64,000 bases of DNA. It comes from Tessaracoccus oleiagri. Lineage in GTDB: Bacteria; Actinomycetota; Actinomycetes; Propionibacteriales; Propionibacteriaceae. The translations under genes and the position numbers were made by a program. Position 1 is the first letter of the stretch. Each line of letters begins with the position of its first letter. The notes below the pieces were generated by a model, which searched no databases, was not told where the DNA came from, and worked only from the letters and a program-made list of their open reading frames with translations. This document shows, in pieces, positions 7,573 to 16,825 of this stretch. The stretch covers positions 496,001-560,000 of the forward strand of contig NZ_FNGP01000002.1 of NCBI RefSeq assembly GCF_900103275.1. The letters run 5' to 3'.

Positions 7573-8502
7573 TCAGTCTAGGGGCTGGCGATCGAGGATG
7601 CTGAGGGCGATGCCGTCGAGGATGTCGGTCTCGCTGACCATCACGCTGCCGCCGGGTACCCGCGTCGACAGCGCCTCGAGGATCAGCCCCCCGGCGCCGA
7701 TGACCTGGGCGCGCAGCGGGTGCATACAAGGCTCCTGGGTGATGACGCCGGCGGGGGTCTCCAGCCAGTGGTCCGTCGCCTCGACGATGAAGTCCGCCGT
7801 CAGCTCGACCTCGTGGACCGCCGACCGGCTGTACTCAAGCAGCCCGAGCCGCCGAGCCGCGAACGACGTGGCGGTGCCGGCCACGCCGACGGCGGTGGCA
7901 ACCTCGTCGAACGGGATGCCTGAGCCGTCGATCTGCTCGGCGATGAACGCGCGGGCGGCGGCGACCTCGTCGGCGGCGGGCGGGTCCGACGGCAGGAACC
8001 GCTCCCGCACGCGGACGGCGCCGATGTTGAGGCTCACCTGGTGGCGGATGGTGTCGCCCTCGTCCACGAGGATGAGTTCGGTGGAGCCGCCGCCGATGTC
8101 GAGGATGAGGACCGGTCTGGGCACGTCGACGCCGGACAGCACGCCGGCCGTGGAGAGGCGGGCTTCCTCGTCGCCGGAGATGATGTCGGGGTCCACGCCC
8201 AGGTGTTCCCGGACGCCGGCCTCGAAGTCCGCTCGGTTGGAGACGTCGCGCGCCGCGGAGGTGGCGACGACGCGCGTCTCGGCCGGGCCGTGGGCGGCGA
8301 TGATGGCCGCGAACTCCCGGAAGATCGTGAACGCGCGCTCCAGCGCGTCGGGGTGGAACTCGCCGGTGGCGTCGACTCCCTGCCCCAGCCGGGCCAGGCG
8401 GGTCTCGCGCGCGAGCTCCTCGGTGTGGTGGCCGTCGTGGCGGACGACGAGCAGGCGGATCGAGTTGGTGCCGCAGTCGACGGCGGCGACGGTGCGGCTC
8501 AC
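7573..8502 (-). CDS. ppx: Exopolyphosphatase / Ppx-GppA phosphatase
   Basis: A 309-residue ASKHA-fold enzyme: phosphate loop AAVDCGTNSIRLLVV at the N-terminus, then the second phosphate-binding loop LDIGGGSTELILV and the GVAGTATSFAA segment. The family hydrolyses inorganic polyphosphate or pppGpp; the short, two-domain length is the usual actinobacterial form. The GTG start at 8502 overlaps the stop of the DUF501 gene in a GTGA, which sets the start and implies translational coupling. It forms the end of an eno-divIC-DUF501-ppx operon. Confidence 0.93.
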   Translation of the reverse strand: MSRTVAAVDCGTNSIRLLVVRHDGHHTEELARETRLARLGQGVDATGEFHPDALERAFTIFREFAAIIAAHGPAETRVVATSAARDVSNRADFEAGVREHLGVDPDIISGDEEARLSTAGVLSGVDVPRPVLILDIGGGSTELILVDEGDTIRHQVSLNIGAVRVRERFLPSDPPAADEVAAARAFIAEQIDGSGIPFDEVATAVGVAGTATSFAARRLGLLEYSRSAVHEVELTADFIVEATDHWLETPAGVITQEPCMHPLRAQVIGAGGLILEALSTRVPGGSVMVSETDILDGIALSILDRQPLD

Positions 8503-8987
8503 AGCTCGACCTCGCACGGCCGCTGCCACCACTCGCCCAGCGCCTCGAGCGCCTCGTCGCCGAGCGGGTTGACGCCCGGCCCCTTGGCGAGCGAATGCCC
8601 GACGAGCACGTGCAGACACTTCACGCGGGTGGGCATGCCGCCCGCCGAGATGCCGGCGATCTCCTCGACGTGGCCAAGCTTCTCGCGGTCGGCGAGGTAG
8701 GACTCGTGGGCGGCGCAGTACTTGGCGGCGAGTTCCTCGTCGGTCTCGAGCCGCTCGGTCATCTCGGCCATCATGCCGGACGCCTCGAGCGTGCCGATCG
8801 CGGACACCGCGCGCGGGCAGGTGAGGTAGTAGGTCGTGGGGAACGGGGTGCCGTTCTCGAGCCGCGGCTCGGTCTTCACGACGGCCGGCTTTCCGCACGG
8901 GCACCGCCACGCCACCTCCGCGACGCCCCGGGGGGTGCGCCCGAGCTGGGCTTCGATGATGGCGAGGTCCTCGTCGGAAACGCTCAA
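8499..8987 (-). CDS. DUF501 family protein
   Basis: A 162-residue protein of the DUF501 family, typically found between divIC and ppx in actinomycetes. It has a cysteine-rich patch (WRCPCGKPAVV, then YLTCPRAV) that could bind metal, and a second Cys/His-rich region near residue 95-135. Function is unknown. I chose the TTG at 8987 (LSVSDEDLAII) because GAGGAG lies seven bases upstream and the longer frame overlaps divIC with poor composition. Its stop overlaps the ppx start. Confidence 0.88.
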   Translation of the reverse strand: MSVSDEDLAIIEAQLGRTPRGVAEVAWRCPCGKPAVVKTEPRLENGTPFPTTYYLTCPRAVSAIGTLEASGMMAEMTERLETDEELAAKYCAAHESYLADREKLGHVEEIAGISAGGMPTRVKCLHVLVGHSLAKGPGVNPLGDEALEALGEWWQRPCEVEL

Positions 8988-8998
8988 GGTGGGACTCC

Positions 8999-9646
8999 TC
9001 AGGGGTTGGTGGGGCTCGGCGACGGGGAGGGCGTCGGCGAGGGTGTTTCCACGCCGATGACCCGTTCGTCGGGCTTCGGCGAGGGCAGCGGCTCGGGCGC
9101 GGGCTCGTCCGCGACCTGGACCGAGGTCCACATCCGCTCGTACCAGGGGCCGGTGGGCTCGTCGGCCATGTCGCCGACGGTCTCGCTGCCGTCCAGCGGC
9201 TTGCCGTCGGGGCCGATGACGCGATACCCGACCTCGCCGGGCATCACCCAACCGAGCCGGACGCGCGCCTGGGAGCGGACGTAGGCGGGGTCGTTCCAGC
9301 GTTCGAGCTGGTCGCGCTGGTCGGCGATCTCGGCCTCGGTCTTGGCGATCTGCGCCCGGACCTCGGCCAGCTCCTGCGATTGCAGGAAGTAGATGCGCAG
9401 GCTCTGTGCCAGCACGATCGCGACACCCAGCACGACCACGACCAGCACGATGAGCCGCCAGGTGATGCCGCCCGCGCGGGGACGGACGACGACCGCGGGC
9501 TCGGGCCGGATGCCGGTGGTGTCCTCCTCGGGCTTCACCGTCGGTTCGCGGCGCTCCCGGTGCGTGCGCTCCCCCGGACGCGCAGCGGTCCGGGACCGCG
9601 GAGTTCCGCGACCCGGACCACTGCCTGCTGGGTTACGAGTTGCCAC
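8999..9646 (-). CDS. divIC: Septum formation initiator (FtsB/DivIC family)
   Basis: A 215-residue bitopic membrane protein: basic, disordered N-terminus (residues 1-60), a membrane segment (about 62-82, WRLIVLVVVVLGVAIVLA), a coiled coil (about 90-120, LAEVRAQIAKTEAEIADQRD), then the conserved RLGWVMPGEVGYRV block and a Pro/Ser-rich tail. DivIC/FtsB joins FtsL and FtsQ in the divisome. GTG 9646 is the annotated start; its ribosome binding site is weak. The gene follows eno by 27 bases. Confidence 0.9.
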   Translation of the reverse strand: MATRNPAGSGPGRGTPRSRTAARPGERTHRERREPTVKPEEDTTGIRPEPAVVVRPRAGGITWRLIVLVVVVLGVAIVLAQSLRIYFLQSQELAEVRAQIAKTEAEIADQRDQLERWNDPAYVRSQARVRLGWVMPGEVGYRVIGPDGKPLDGSETVGDMADEPTGPWYERMWTSVQVADEPAPEPLPSPKPDERVIGVETPSPTPSPSPSPTNP

Positions 9647-9673
9647 CCGGCAATCTTAGGCGTCGTCGCTCGA

Positions 9674-10993
<1,320 letters not shown>

Positions 10994-11069
10994 CTACCCG
11001 TAGGGCGCGGACCTCGGCGAGGAGGTCCCCCTGTTGCCTAGCTGCGGCCGATGAATCGCCTCGCCCCAG

Positions 11070-12263
11070 TCAGGGCCGGAGGAGCACCACGATCCAGCCG
11101 ACCCCGACCACCACTTGGAAGGCCGCCAGGAAGAAGCCGATCCATTTCGGCCAAGGCAACGTCTCCCACTCGCGCATGAACGCCGAGAGGGTGAGGCAGA
11201 ACAGGATCGCCATCGAGATCTGCGCGCCCCAGATCCAGTTCCCGTGGAAGAGGATCGTGCCATCGGCGAGCGCTTCCGCGAACAGCGTGAATTGCAGGAG
11301 CCCAACCACGACGGCGAGCCACGCCAGCACCAGGGGCAGGCGGTATCCCTTCCCGCGCCAGACCAGCAGGCTGAGCACAAGCGGCGTGATCAGCGAGGTG
11401 GGCACCGTCACGAACGGACGCACCCCGAACGCCGTGCTCCACAGTTCCCACACCGCGAACGGGTCGAAGACGTTCGACACCGATTGGCCCAGCATCTGGA
11501 GTCCCGGTCCGCTGTAGGTGAGGACGTACTGCGTGACGAGGATGGCCGCGGCGACGATGCCGCTCGGGGCCGCCTTGCGCCACAGTTCGCGAAACGTCGC
11601 GCCTCGCTCACCCGCCGGCGCGGCGCCCACTGCGATCACGCACCACACGGCCAGCGCCGGAATGAACGCGAGGATGAAGTTGGGCTTCGTCCAGCCGCTC
11701 AGCAGCACCAGTGCGAGCTGGACCACATGCGCCCGGATCGACACCCGCGGGCGCGTGAGGAGCCAGCACGTCGAGGCGAAGAGCAGCAGCGCGAAGGGAA
11801 CCGCGAGGATCGTCGTCGAGTTGTGCCAGATGACCGGTGAGAGCTTGCCGAGGTAGATGTCGTCCTGCGCCGACACCGTGATCGGACCCGCGATCGAGGC
11901 CGCGACCGTGCCGACGACCCGGCCCACCATCCCGAGGCCCACCATGGAGAAGACGAGCCAGGTCAGTGCCACGCGCAAGCCATAGGCGACCGAGACGAGG
12001 ACCATCGCGACGGCGATCAGCGCATCGAGGTCGCCGCGGCCGGAGAGCGTATCGAGGAGCCAGTAGTAGACGGAGTAGCTCAGCTGATTGGGCTGGCTGC
12101 GACTCTCGATCACCAGTTCGGCGTGCCACGCCAGGTCGGTCCGGCGGCCGAGCTTCGAGATGGCGGAGAAGAAGGGCGCCGACAGTGCGGCGCCGACGGC
12201 GAACATGACCAGCGCACCGAGCCACGTCGATCGTTCTCGCAACGGCCCCGTTGACCAACCCAT
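11070..12263 (-). CDS. Polytopic membrane protein, possibly GT-C-like
   Basis: A 397-residue protein with about ten hydrophobic segments and little else. An early lumenal-type loop (residues about 35-60, RRTDLAWHAELVIESRSQ) between the first two membrane segments is like the first loop of GT-C glycosyltransferases, but I cannot identify a catalytic motif with confidence. I chose ATG 12263 (MGWSTGPLRERS) because AGGAAGGG precedes it. The gene stands alone between eno and an intergenic repeat. Confidence 0.65.
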   Translation of the reverse strand: MGWSTGPLRERSTWLGALVMFAVGAALSAPFFSAISKLGRRTDLAWHAELVIESRSQPNQLSYSVYYWLLDTLSGRGDLDALIAVAMVLVSVAYGLRVALTWLVFSMVGLGMVGRVVGTVAASIAGPITVSAQDDIYLGKLSPVIWHNSTTILAVPFALLLFASTCWLLTRPRVSIRAHVVQLALVLLSGWTKPNFILAFIPALAVWCVIAVGAAPAGERGATFRELWRKAAPSGIVAAAILVTQYVLTYSGPGLQMLGQSVSNVFDPFAVWELWSTAFGVRPFVTVPTSLITPLVLSLLVWRGKGYRLPLVLAWLAVVVGLLQFTLFAEALADGTILFHGNWIWGAQISMAILFCLTLSAFMREWETLPWPKWIGFFLAAFQVVVGVGWIVVLLRP

Positions 12264-12327
12264 GCAGGCGCCCTTCCTGTCGCGCACAATGTAGCGGGCA
12301 GCGGGGCTCCGCGACAGCTTCGGCGGA

Positions 12328-12414
12328 TCTCGACTCGGTCGCTGCGCTCCCTCGCTCGATCACCGTGGGTGGGCGGGGAGGGCCGGCGGCTTCGCTCGAT
12401 CAACGTGGCTGTCG
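12328..12414. repeat. REP-like intergenic repeat (diverged copies)
   Basis: Two related units: ATCTCGACTCGG...CTCGCTCGATCACCG at about 12328-12365 and TTCGCTCGATCAACG at about 12390-12405. The outer parts resemble the repeats at 29-76 and 1577-1624 (TTTCGAC...GCTCAATCAACG). It occupies most of the gap between the membrane protein and mazG. Confidence 0.5.
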
Positions 12415-12425
12415 GAGGGGCGGGA

Positions 12426-13037
12426 TTAGCGCTCGGCGGCCTGGACGGTCGACTCCAGGCGGCGGAGCGCCTTGCGGGTGGCGGCGTCCGCGTCGATGCC
12501 GGAGGCCTGGGCGCGGGCGACGAGGGCCAGGATTTGCTCGCCGACAGTCTCCTCGTCGATCGGCTCCGACGGCAGTTCGACGGGGACGCCGTGGGAGCGG
12601 CTGCGGGAGACGACCTTGTGCGCCCGGGCGATCGCGCTCATCGACTCGGCGATGCCGTCGAGCGCCGAGCGGCGGCCCTTCTCGGCCGCCTTGCGCTGCT
12701 CCCAGTTGGCCCACATGTCGGCCGGGACCTGCTCGTCGCCGAAGACGTGCGGGTGGCGCCGGACCAGTTTGTCGGAGACCGTGGCGGCGACGTCGTCGAG
12801 CGTGAAGCGGCCCTCCTCCGTCGCGATCTGCGCGTGGAAGTAGACCTGCAGCAGTACGTCGCCGAGCTCCTCGCGGAGGTCGTCATCCGTGCCGGCCTCG
12901 ACGGCGTCGACGACCTCGCAGGCCTCCTCGATCAGGTGGTTGAGCAGCGACTCGTGCGTCTGCTCGGCGTCCCACGGGCAGTCGGCGCGGAGCTGCGCCA
13001 TCACCTGGCGCAGCCGTTCCAGCTGGTTGTCCGTCAC
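12426..13037 (-). CDS. mazG: MazG-type nucleoside triphosphate pyrophosphohydrolase
   Basis: A 203-residue protein with the MazG signature: CPWDAEQTHESLLNHLIEEA followed by the EELGDVLLQVYFHA helix, giving the E-x-x-E and E-x-x-D metal sites. MazG hydrolyses NTPs or dNTPs to the monophosphate and is thought to clear damaged nucleotides. GTG 13037 overlaps the stop of the upstream lipoprotein gene (GTGA), which fixes the start. The second MazG repeat found in E. coli is not obvious here. Confidence 0.92.
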   Translation of the reverse strand: MTDNQLERLRQVMAQLRADCPWDAEQTHESLLNHLIEEACEVVDAVEAGTDDDLREELGDVLLQVYFHAQIATEEGRFTLDDVAATVSDKLVRRHPHVFGDEQVPADMWANWEQRKAAEKGRRSALDGIAESMSAIARAHKVVSRSRSHGVPVELPSEPIDEETVGEQILALVARAQASGIDADAATRKALRRLESTVQAAER

Positions 13038-13576
13038 TGCCCCGAGGCGTCGCTGGACATCGAACCGGAGACGATCTGCGGGAAGCCGTTCTCCTGCATC
13101 TTGATGCGGCCGTAGCGCGGGTTCAGGTTGATCTGGTCGATCACGTCGCCGAACTGCGTCGCGAACTCGTCCTGCTCCAGGGACTGCTGCATGTTCTCCA
13201 GCGCGAGGTTGAAGCTGAACGAGTCGCTGAGGAACTGCCGGCACTCGGCGTTGCCAAGGATCTCGGCGGGGAACGACGCGGTGAGCATCTCCTCAACGGC
13301 CGCCTGCTCGGGCAGGGCCTCGGCGAAGGACGACTCGGCCTGGCGGACGACCTCGCCCGCGGCCAGCGAGAACGCGACGTTGGCCCGAGTCGTGCTCTGG
13401 CCATCCACCAGCGGGAACCCGACGGACTCGCAACCGTCGATGGTGGCGTCGACCTGGGACTCCGGAATGCGCTGCCCCGCGACCTCGGCGGCGGTGCCGC
13501 CGGAGGGGGTGCATGCCGACAGGAGCAGGCCGGCGGCGACGACCCCGGCCAACGGCTTCAGTGCAGTGATCTTCAC
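13034..13576 (-). CDS. Putative SurA-N-like lipoprotein
   Basis: A 180-residue protein with a signal peptide ending in lipobox LLLSAC, so it should be lipidated on the outer face of the membrane. The rest resembles the N-terminal domain of SurA/PrsA-type chaperones (AEVAGQRIPESQVDATIDG), without a PPIase domain. A gene of this kind often precedes mazG in actinomycetes. GTG 13576 (VKITALKPLAG) gives a signal peptide of normal length; an upstream ATG at 13603 is possible. Confidence 0.75.
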   Translation of the reverse strand: MKITALKPLAGVVAAGLLLSACTPSGGTAAEVAGQRIPESQVDATIDGCESVGFPLVDGQSTTRANVAFSLAAGEVVRQAESSFAEALPEQAAVEEMLTASFPAEILGNAECRQFLSDSFSFNLALENMQQSLEQDEFATQFGDVIDQINLNPRYGRIKMQENGFPQIVSGSMSSDASGQ

Positions 13577-13612
13577 GTCGGCCAGAGTAGCAGCCACCGC
13601 CATGGGCCCCAC

Positions 13613-16480
13613 CTACCTGGTCGCCGGGAGCAACGCCCCGACGCGGGCCGCCAACTCCTCGAGCACGTGCACGTACGTGTGCCCCGTCGCCCGGGTGAGA
13701 CCCATCTCGCAAGTGCGGTTGCAGGAGAGGTACAGCATGCTCCCGCCGCCCGGCTCGGCGGCCATCCGGTTGACCGAAGCGGCCTCGTCGCGCGTGGCCG
13801 TCGCCGTCAGCTCCTCGTGCAGCAGCCCGCGGTCGCCGGCGAACGCGCAGCAGCGCCAGCCCGTCGGGATCACCGCCTCCTCCGCCACCAGCCCGGCGAG
13901 CACCATGAGGGCGTCGTTGCTGCCGAGCCGCGTCGAGGAACAGGTCGGGTGCACCGCGGCGCGCTCCGCCCGCTCCAACGGCGGCAGCATCGGGGCGACG
14001 TACTCCGCCACCCACTCCGTCGCGTCATAGACGCGGATCCCCTCGACGCCCGCGTTCTTGAGCGAGACCTTGATTCCCTCGGTACAGGAGACGTTGTCGC
14101 ACACCAGCGGCAGCCGGCCGCCGTCGCTGTGCTCGACGATCCACTCGGTAAGCTTGCCCTTCATCACGTCATAGCCCTCCAGCAGCCCCTTCGACTTCCA
14201 GGGCGTGCCGCAGCACAGCTCCTGCACGCCGGCCGGGGTGCTGAGCGTCAGCCCGGCGTAGTGCGCCAACTGGCGGACCGCCCCCGCGACGCCAGTGCCG
14301 CACGCATGGTCGGAGCCGAACATGGTGCCCACGCAGGCGGGCATGAAGATCGCGTCGGGATTGGCCGCCGGCTGCGGCTTGCGGAGCCTGCCGCCGGCCG
14401 GGAGCTCGTCGGAGAGCTGGGGCACGAGGTCCTCGCTGGTGACCTTCCGCGCCACGCCGAGGACGCCGCGGACCAGCGGGGTGGGCACCTTGTCGACCAC
14501 GTTCATCCCGACCGCCGCCACGCCGAGCACCTTGCTCCAGTGGTTGGCCGCGACCTTCCAGCCCTTGTCGAGCAGCGCCGGTTGCGCCTCGTGCCGCATC
14601 TGGCGGATCAGGTCGCCGGTGTTGATCTGCACCGGGCAAGCGGTCTGGCACATGCCGTCGACGGCGCAGGTCTGGACGACGTCGTAGACCTCCTGCTCCT
14701 TGAGGCGGGCGGCGAGCTCGTGCTCCCCCGACGCCTCCGCGGCGGCGATCGCGCGCTGCACGACGATACGCTGCCGGGGCGTGGTCGTCAGGTGCTGCGA
14801 CGGGCACACGGGCTCGCAGTAGCCGCACTCGACGCAGTCGTCGATCACCTCGCGCACCGGCTCGGTGGGCTTGATGTCGCGCAGGTGCTGCTGCGGGTCG
14901 TCGGTGAGGACGGCGCCGGGGTTCAGGATGTTGTCGGGGTCGCACGCCCGCTTCACCGCCCACATCGCCTCGTACAGCTCGTCGCCGTACTGGCGCTGGA
15001 CGAACGGCGCCATGATGCGCCCCGTGCCGTGCTCCGCTTTGAGGGTGCCGTCGCGGTCGAGGATGAGGTCGACGAGGTCCTCGGTGAAGTCCTCGTAGCG
15101 CTTCAGCGACGCCGGGCCGGCGAAGTCCTCGGTGACGAGGAAGTGGATGTTGCCGTCCTTCGCGTGGCCGAAGATGACGGCGTCGGCGTAGTTGTGCTGG
15201 TCGAACAGCACCTGCAGCTCGGAGCAGACCCCGCCCAGGGACTCCATGGGCACGGCGACGTCCTCGAGCAGCGCGGCGGTGCCCTTGGGCCGGTTCCAGG
15301 CGACCTTCGTGTAGAGACCCTTGCGCATCACCCACATCTGGGCGCGACGTGCCGCCTCCTGCGTGAGCTCGGGGGCGTCGGCAAGCCCCGCGAGGTCGGC
15401 GAAGGTGTCGTGACCCGTCGCGATCCGCTCGGCGATGGCGTCATCGTCGGCGGCCTGGTACTCCACCAGCAGCGACGCGTGCCGGTCCACCTTGAAGCCC
15501 GCCGGAAGGACGCTGGAGGCGTCGTCGCCCATGGCCCGGATGGAGGCGGCGTCGATGAGTTCCACCACGTCGGCGCCCGAGTAGACCAGCCGCGGCAGGG
15601 CGTCGGTGGCGGCCTCGAGCGAGTCGAACAGCAGCAGTCCAGTCGCGGTCCGGGCGGGGACCGGCACCGTGCGGAAAACCGCCTCGGCGACGAAGCCCAG
15701 CGTCCCCTCGGAGCCCACCATCAGGTGCTCGAGGATCTTCGCGGGGGTGTCGTGGTCGATGAACGAGTTGATGCCGTAGCCCATCGTGTTCTTGATGGCG
15801 TAGCGGCGTTGGATGTCGGCGCGGAACCGGTCGTGACGCAGCTCGTCGCGCAGCCGCTCCAGCACCTCGACCAGGTCCGGCTCCTTCGCGCGCAGGAGTG
15901 CGTCGGCGTCGGGCGCGCCCGTGTCGATGACGGTGCCGCTCGGCAGGACGACCGTCATGGATTCGATGGTCTTGTAGGTGTTCTTCTCGGTGCCGCAGGT
16001 CATGCCCGAGGAGTTGTTGGCGATCATGCCGCCGATCGTGCAAGCGATCTCCGACGCCGGGTCCGGGCCGAGCTTCGTGCCGTAGCGGGCGAGTGCGGAG
16101 TTGACCTCGCGCACGGTCAGGCCCGGCTGGACGCGGACGCGGGCGCCGTCGTCGAGCACCTCCATGCCGCGGAAGTGGCGGCGCACGTCGACGGTGAGGC
16201 CGAGCGACATGGCCTGCCCCGACAGGCTCGATCCCCCGCCGCGGAGCGTGATCGGCCACCCCATCTGCGCGGCGACCGCCATGGCCGTGCCCACATCGGC
16301 CGCGGAGCGGGCCCGCATGATCGCGTCCGGCGTGCGCAGGTAATGCGACGCGTCGACCGCCAACGCCATCCGGTCCAGCTCACGGGTGCTGACCGCATCG
16401 CTGCCCAGAGCGGCGCGGAGCGCGTCCACCGCAGCCAGGTTGCCGGCGGGAAGGAGCGCTCGGGAGGTGGTGACTGACAT
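13613..16480 (-). CDS. FAD- and Fe-S-dependent dehydrogenase (D-lactate/glycolate type)
   Basis: A 955-residue protein. Residues about 30-200 form an FAD_binding_4 domain (ITLRGGGSSLSGQA), about 240-500 the FAD-oxidase C-terminal domain, then a ferredoxin module with two 4Fe-4S motifs (CVECGYCEPVCPSQ and CAVDGMCQTACPVQ), and two CCG cysteine-rich domains (ELCCGTPWKSKG, RCCAFAGDRG). This matches single-chain respiratory D-lactate dehydrogenases that pass electrons to quinone; glycolate or another 2-hydroxyacid is possible. I chose the ATG at 16480, with GGAG upstream. It stands alone between mazG and mfd, behind an unusual structured leader. Confidence 0.85.
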   Translation of the reverse strand: MSVTTSRALLPAGNLAAVDALRAALGSDAVSTRELDRMALAVDASHYLRTPDAIMRARSAADVGTAMAVAAQMGWPITLRGGGSSLSGQAMSLGLTVDVRRHFRGMEVLDDGARVRVQPGLTVREVNSALARYGTKLGPDPASEIACTIGGMIANNSSGMTCGTEKNTYKTIESMTVVLPSGTVIDTGAPDADALLRAKEPDLVEVLERLRDELRHDRFRADIQRRYAIKNTMGYGINSFIDHDTPAKILEHLMVGSEGTLGFVAEAVFRTVPVPARTATGLLLFDSLEAATDALPRLVYSGADVVELIDAASIRAMGDDASSVLPAGFKVDRHASLLVEYQAADDDAIAERIATGHDTFADLAGLADAPELTQEAARRAQMWVMRKGLYTKVAWNRPKGTAALLEDVAVPMESLGGVCSELQVLFDQHNYADAVIFGHAKDGNIHFLVTEDFAGPASLKRYEDFTEDLVDLILDRDGTLKAEHGTGRIMAPFVQRQYGDELYEAMWAVKRACDPDNILNPGAVLTDDPQQHLRDIKPTEPVREVIDDCVECGYCEPVCPSQHLTTTPRQRIVVQRAIAAAEASGEHELAARLKEQEVYDVVQTCAVDGMCQTACPVQINTGDLIRQMRHEAQPALLDKGWKVAANHWSKVLGVAAVGMNVVDKVPTPLVRGVLGVARKVTSEDLVPQLSDELPAGGRLRKPQPAANPDAIFMPACVGTMFGSDHACGTGVAGAVRQLAHYAGLTLSTPAGVQELCCGTPWKSKGLLEGYDVMKGKLTEWIVEHSDGGRLPLVCDNVSCTEGIKVSLKNAGVEGIRVYDATEWVAEYVAPMLPPLERAERAAVHPTCSSTRLGSNDALMVLAGLVAEEAVIPTGWRCCAFAGDRGLLHEELTATATRDEAASVNRMAAEPGGGSMLYLSCNRTCEMGLTRATGHTYVHVLEELAARVGALLPATR

Positions 16481-16582
16481 GGGAGCTCCGTTCGACGATG
16501 AACCGGCCAATTGGCCCTACCAGCCACACCATACTCAATGGTCGGACCTTCCACGCAGGAGCCTGCCTTTACTCGTCGGTTT

Positions 16583-16661
16583 ACCTGCGCCGGTTGGGGC
16601 CACCTGCCTCCGGTGCGATTTCCCCGCCTACGTAGGCAGGTGAATCGCACCCAACGCAGGT
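16583..16661. repeat. Nested and crossing inverted repeats
   Basis: Outer pair ACCTGCG (16583-16589) / CGCAGGT (16655-16661). Inside are CACCTGCCT (16601-16609) with AGGCAGGTG (16634-16642), and GGTGCGATT (16612-16620) with AATCGCACC (16643-16651). The last two pairs cross each other, so both can form at once only as a pseudoknot; otherwise they are alternatives. A perfect 12-bp palindrome GCCTACGTAGGC sits at 16626-16637. The whole 345-base gap 16481-16825 has no gene. Confidence 0.75.
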
Positions 16662-16735
16662 GACCTCGATTGGCGACTCCCTCGGCGGGGGCTTCGAGAA
16701 GCTGCCGCTCCTCAGCCACGGGGGACGGCGCCGCC

Positions 16736-16819
16736 CTTCGAGACGGGCGCTCCGCGCCCTCCTCAGGGAGCGGGGACGGGGCTTCGAGACGGGCGCTCCG
16801 CGCCCTCCTCAGGGAGCGG
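16736..16819. repeat. Two 38-base direct repeats
   Basis: Identical 38-base units at 16736-16773 and 16782-16819, each starting CTTCGAGACGGGCGCTCC and ending CAGGGAGCGG, with a diverged third unit at about 16689-16725. Each contains hairpins GGGCGC-TCC-GCGCCC and CTCC-TCA-GGGAG. They start six bases past the mfd stop codon and may form its transcript end. Confidence 0.8.
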
Positions 16820-16825
16820 CGACGG

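Noticed and set aside
13667-16477. A 936-codon open frame opposite the FAD/Fe-S dehydrogenase, and a similar 1559-codon frame opposite glutamate dehydrogenase
   Set aside because: Both are frame shadows of well-recognised genes with no motifs and no ribosome binding site.
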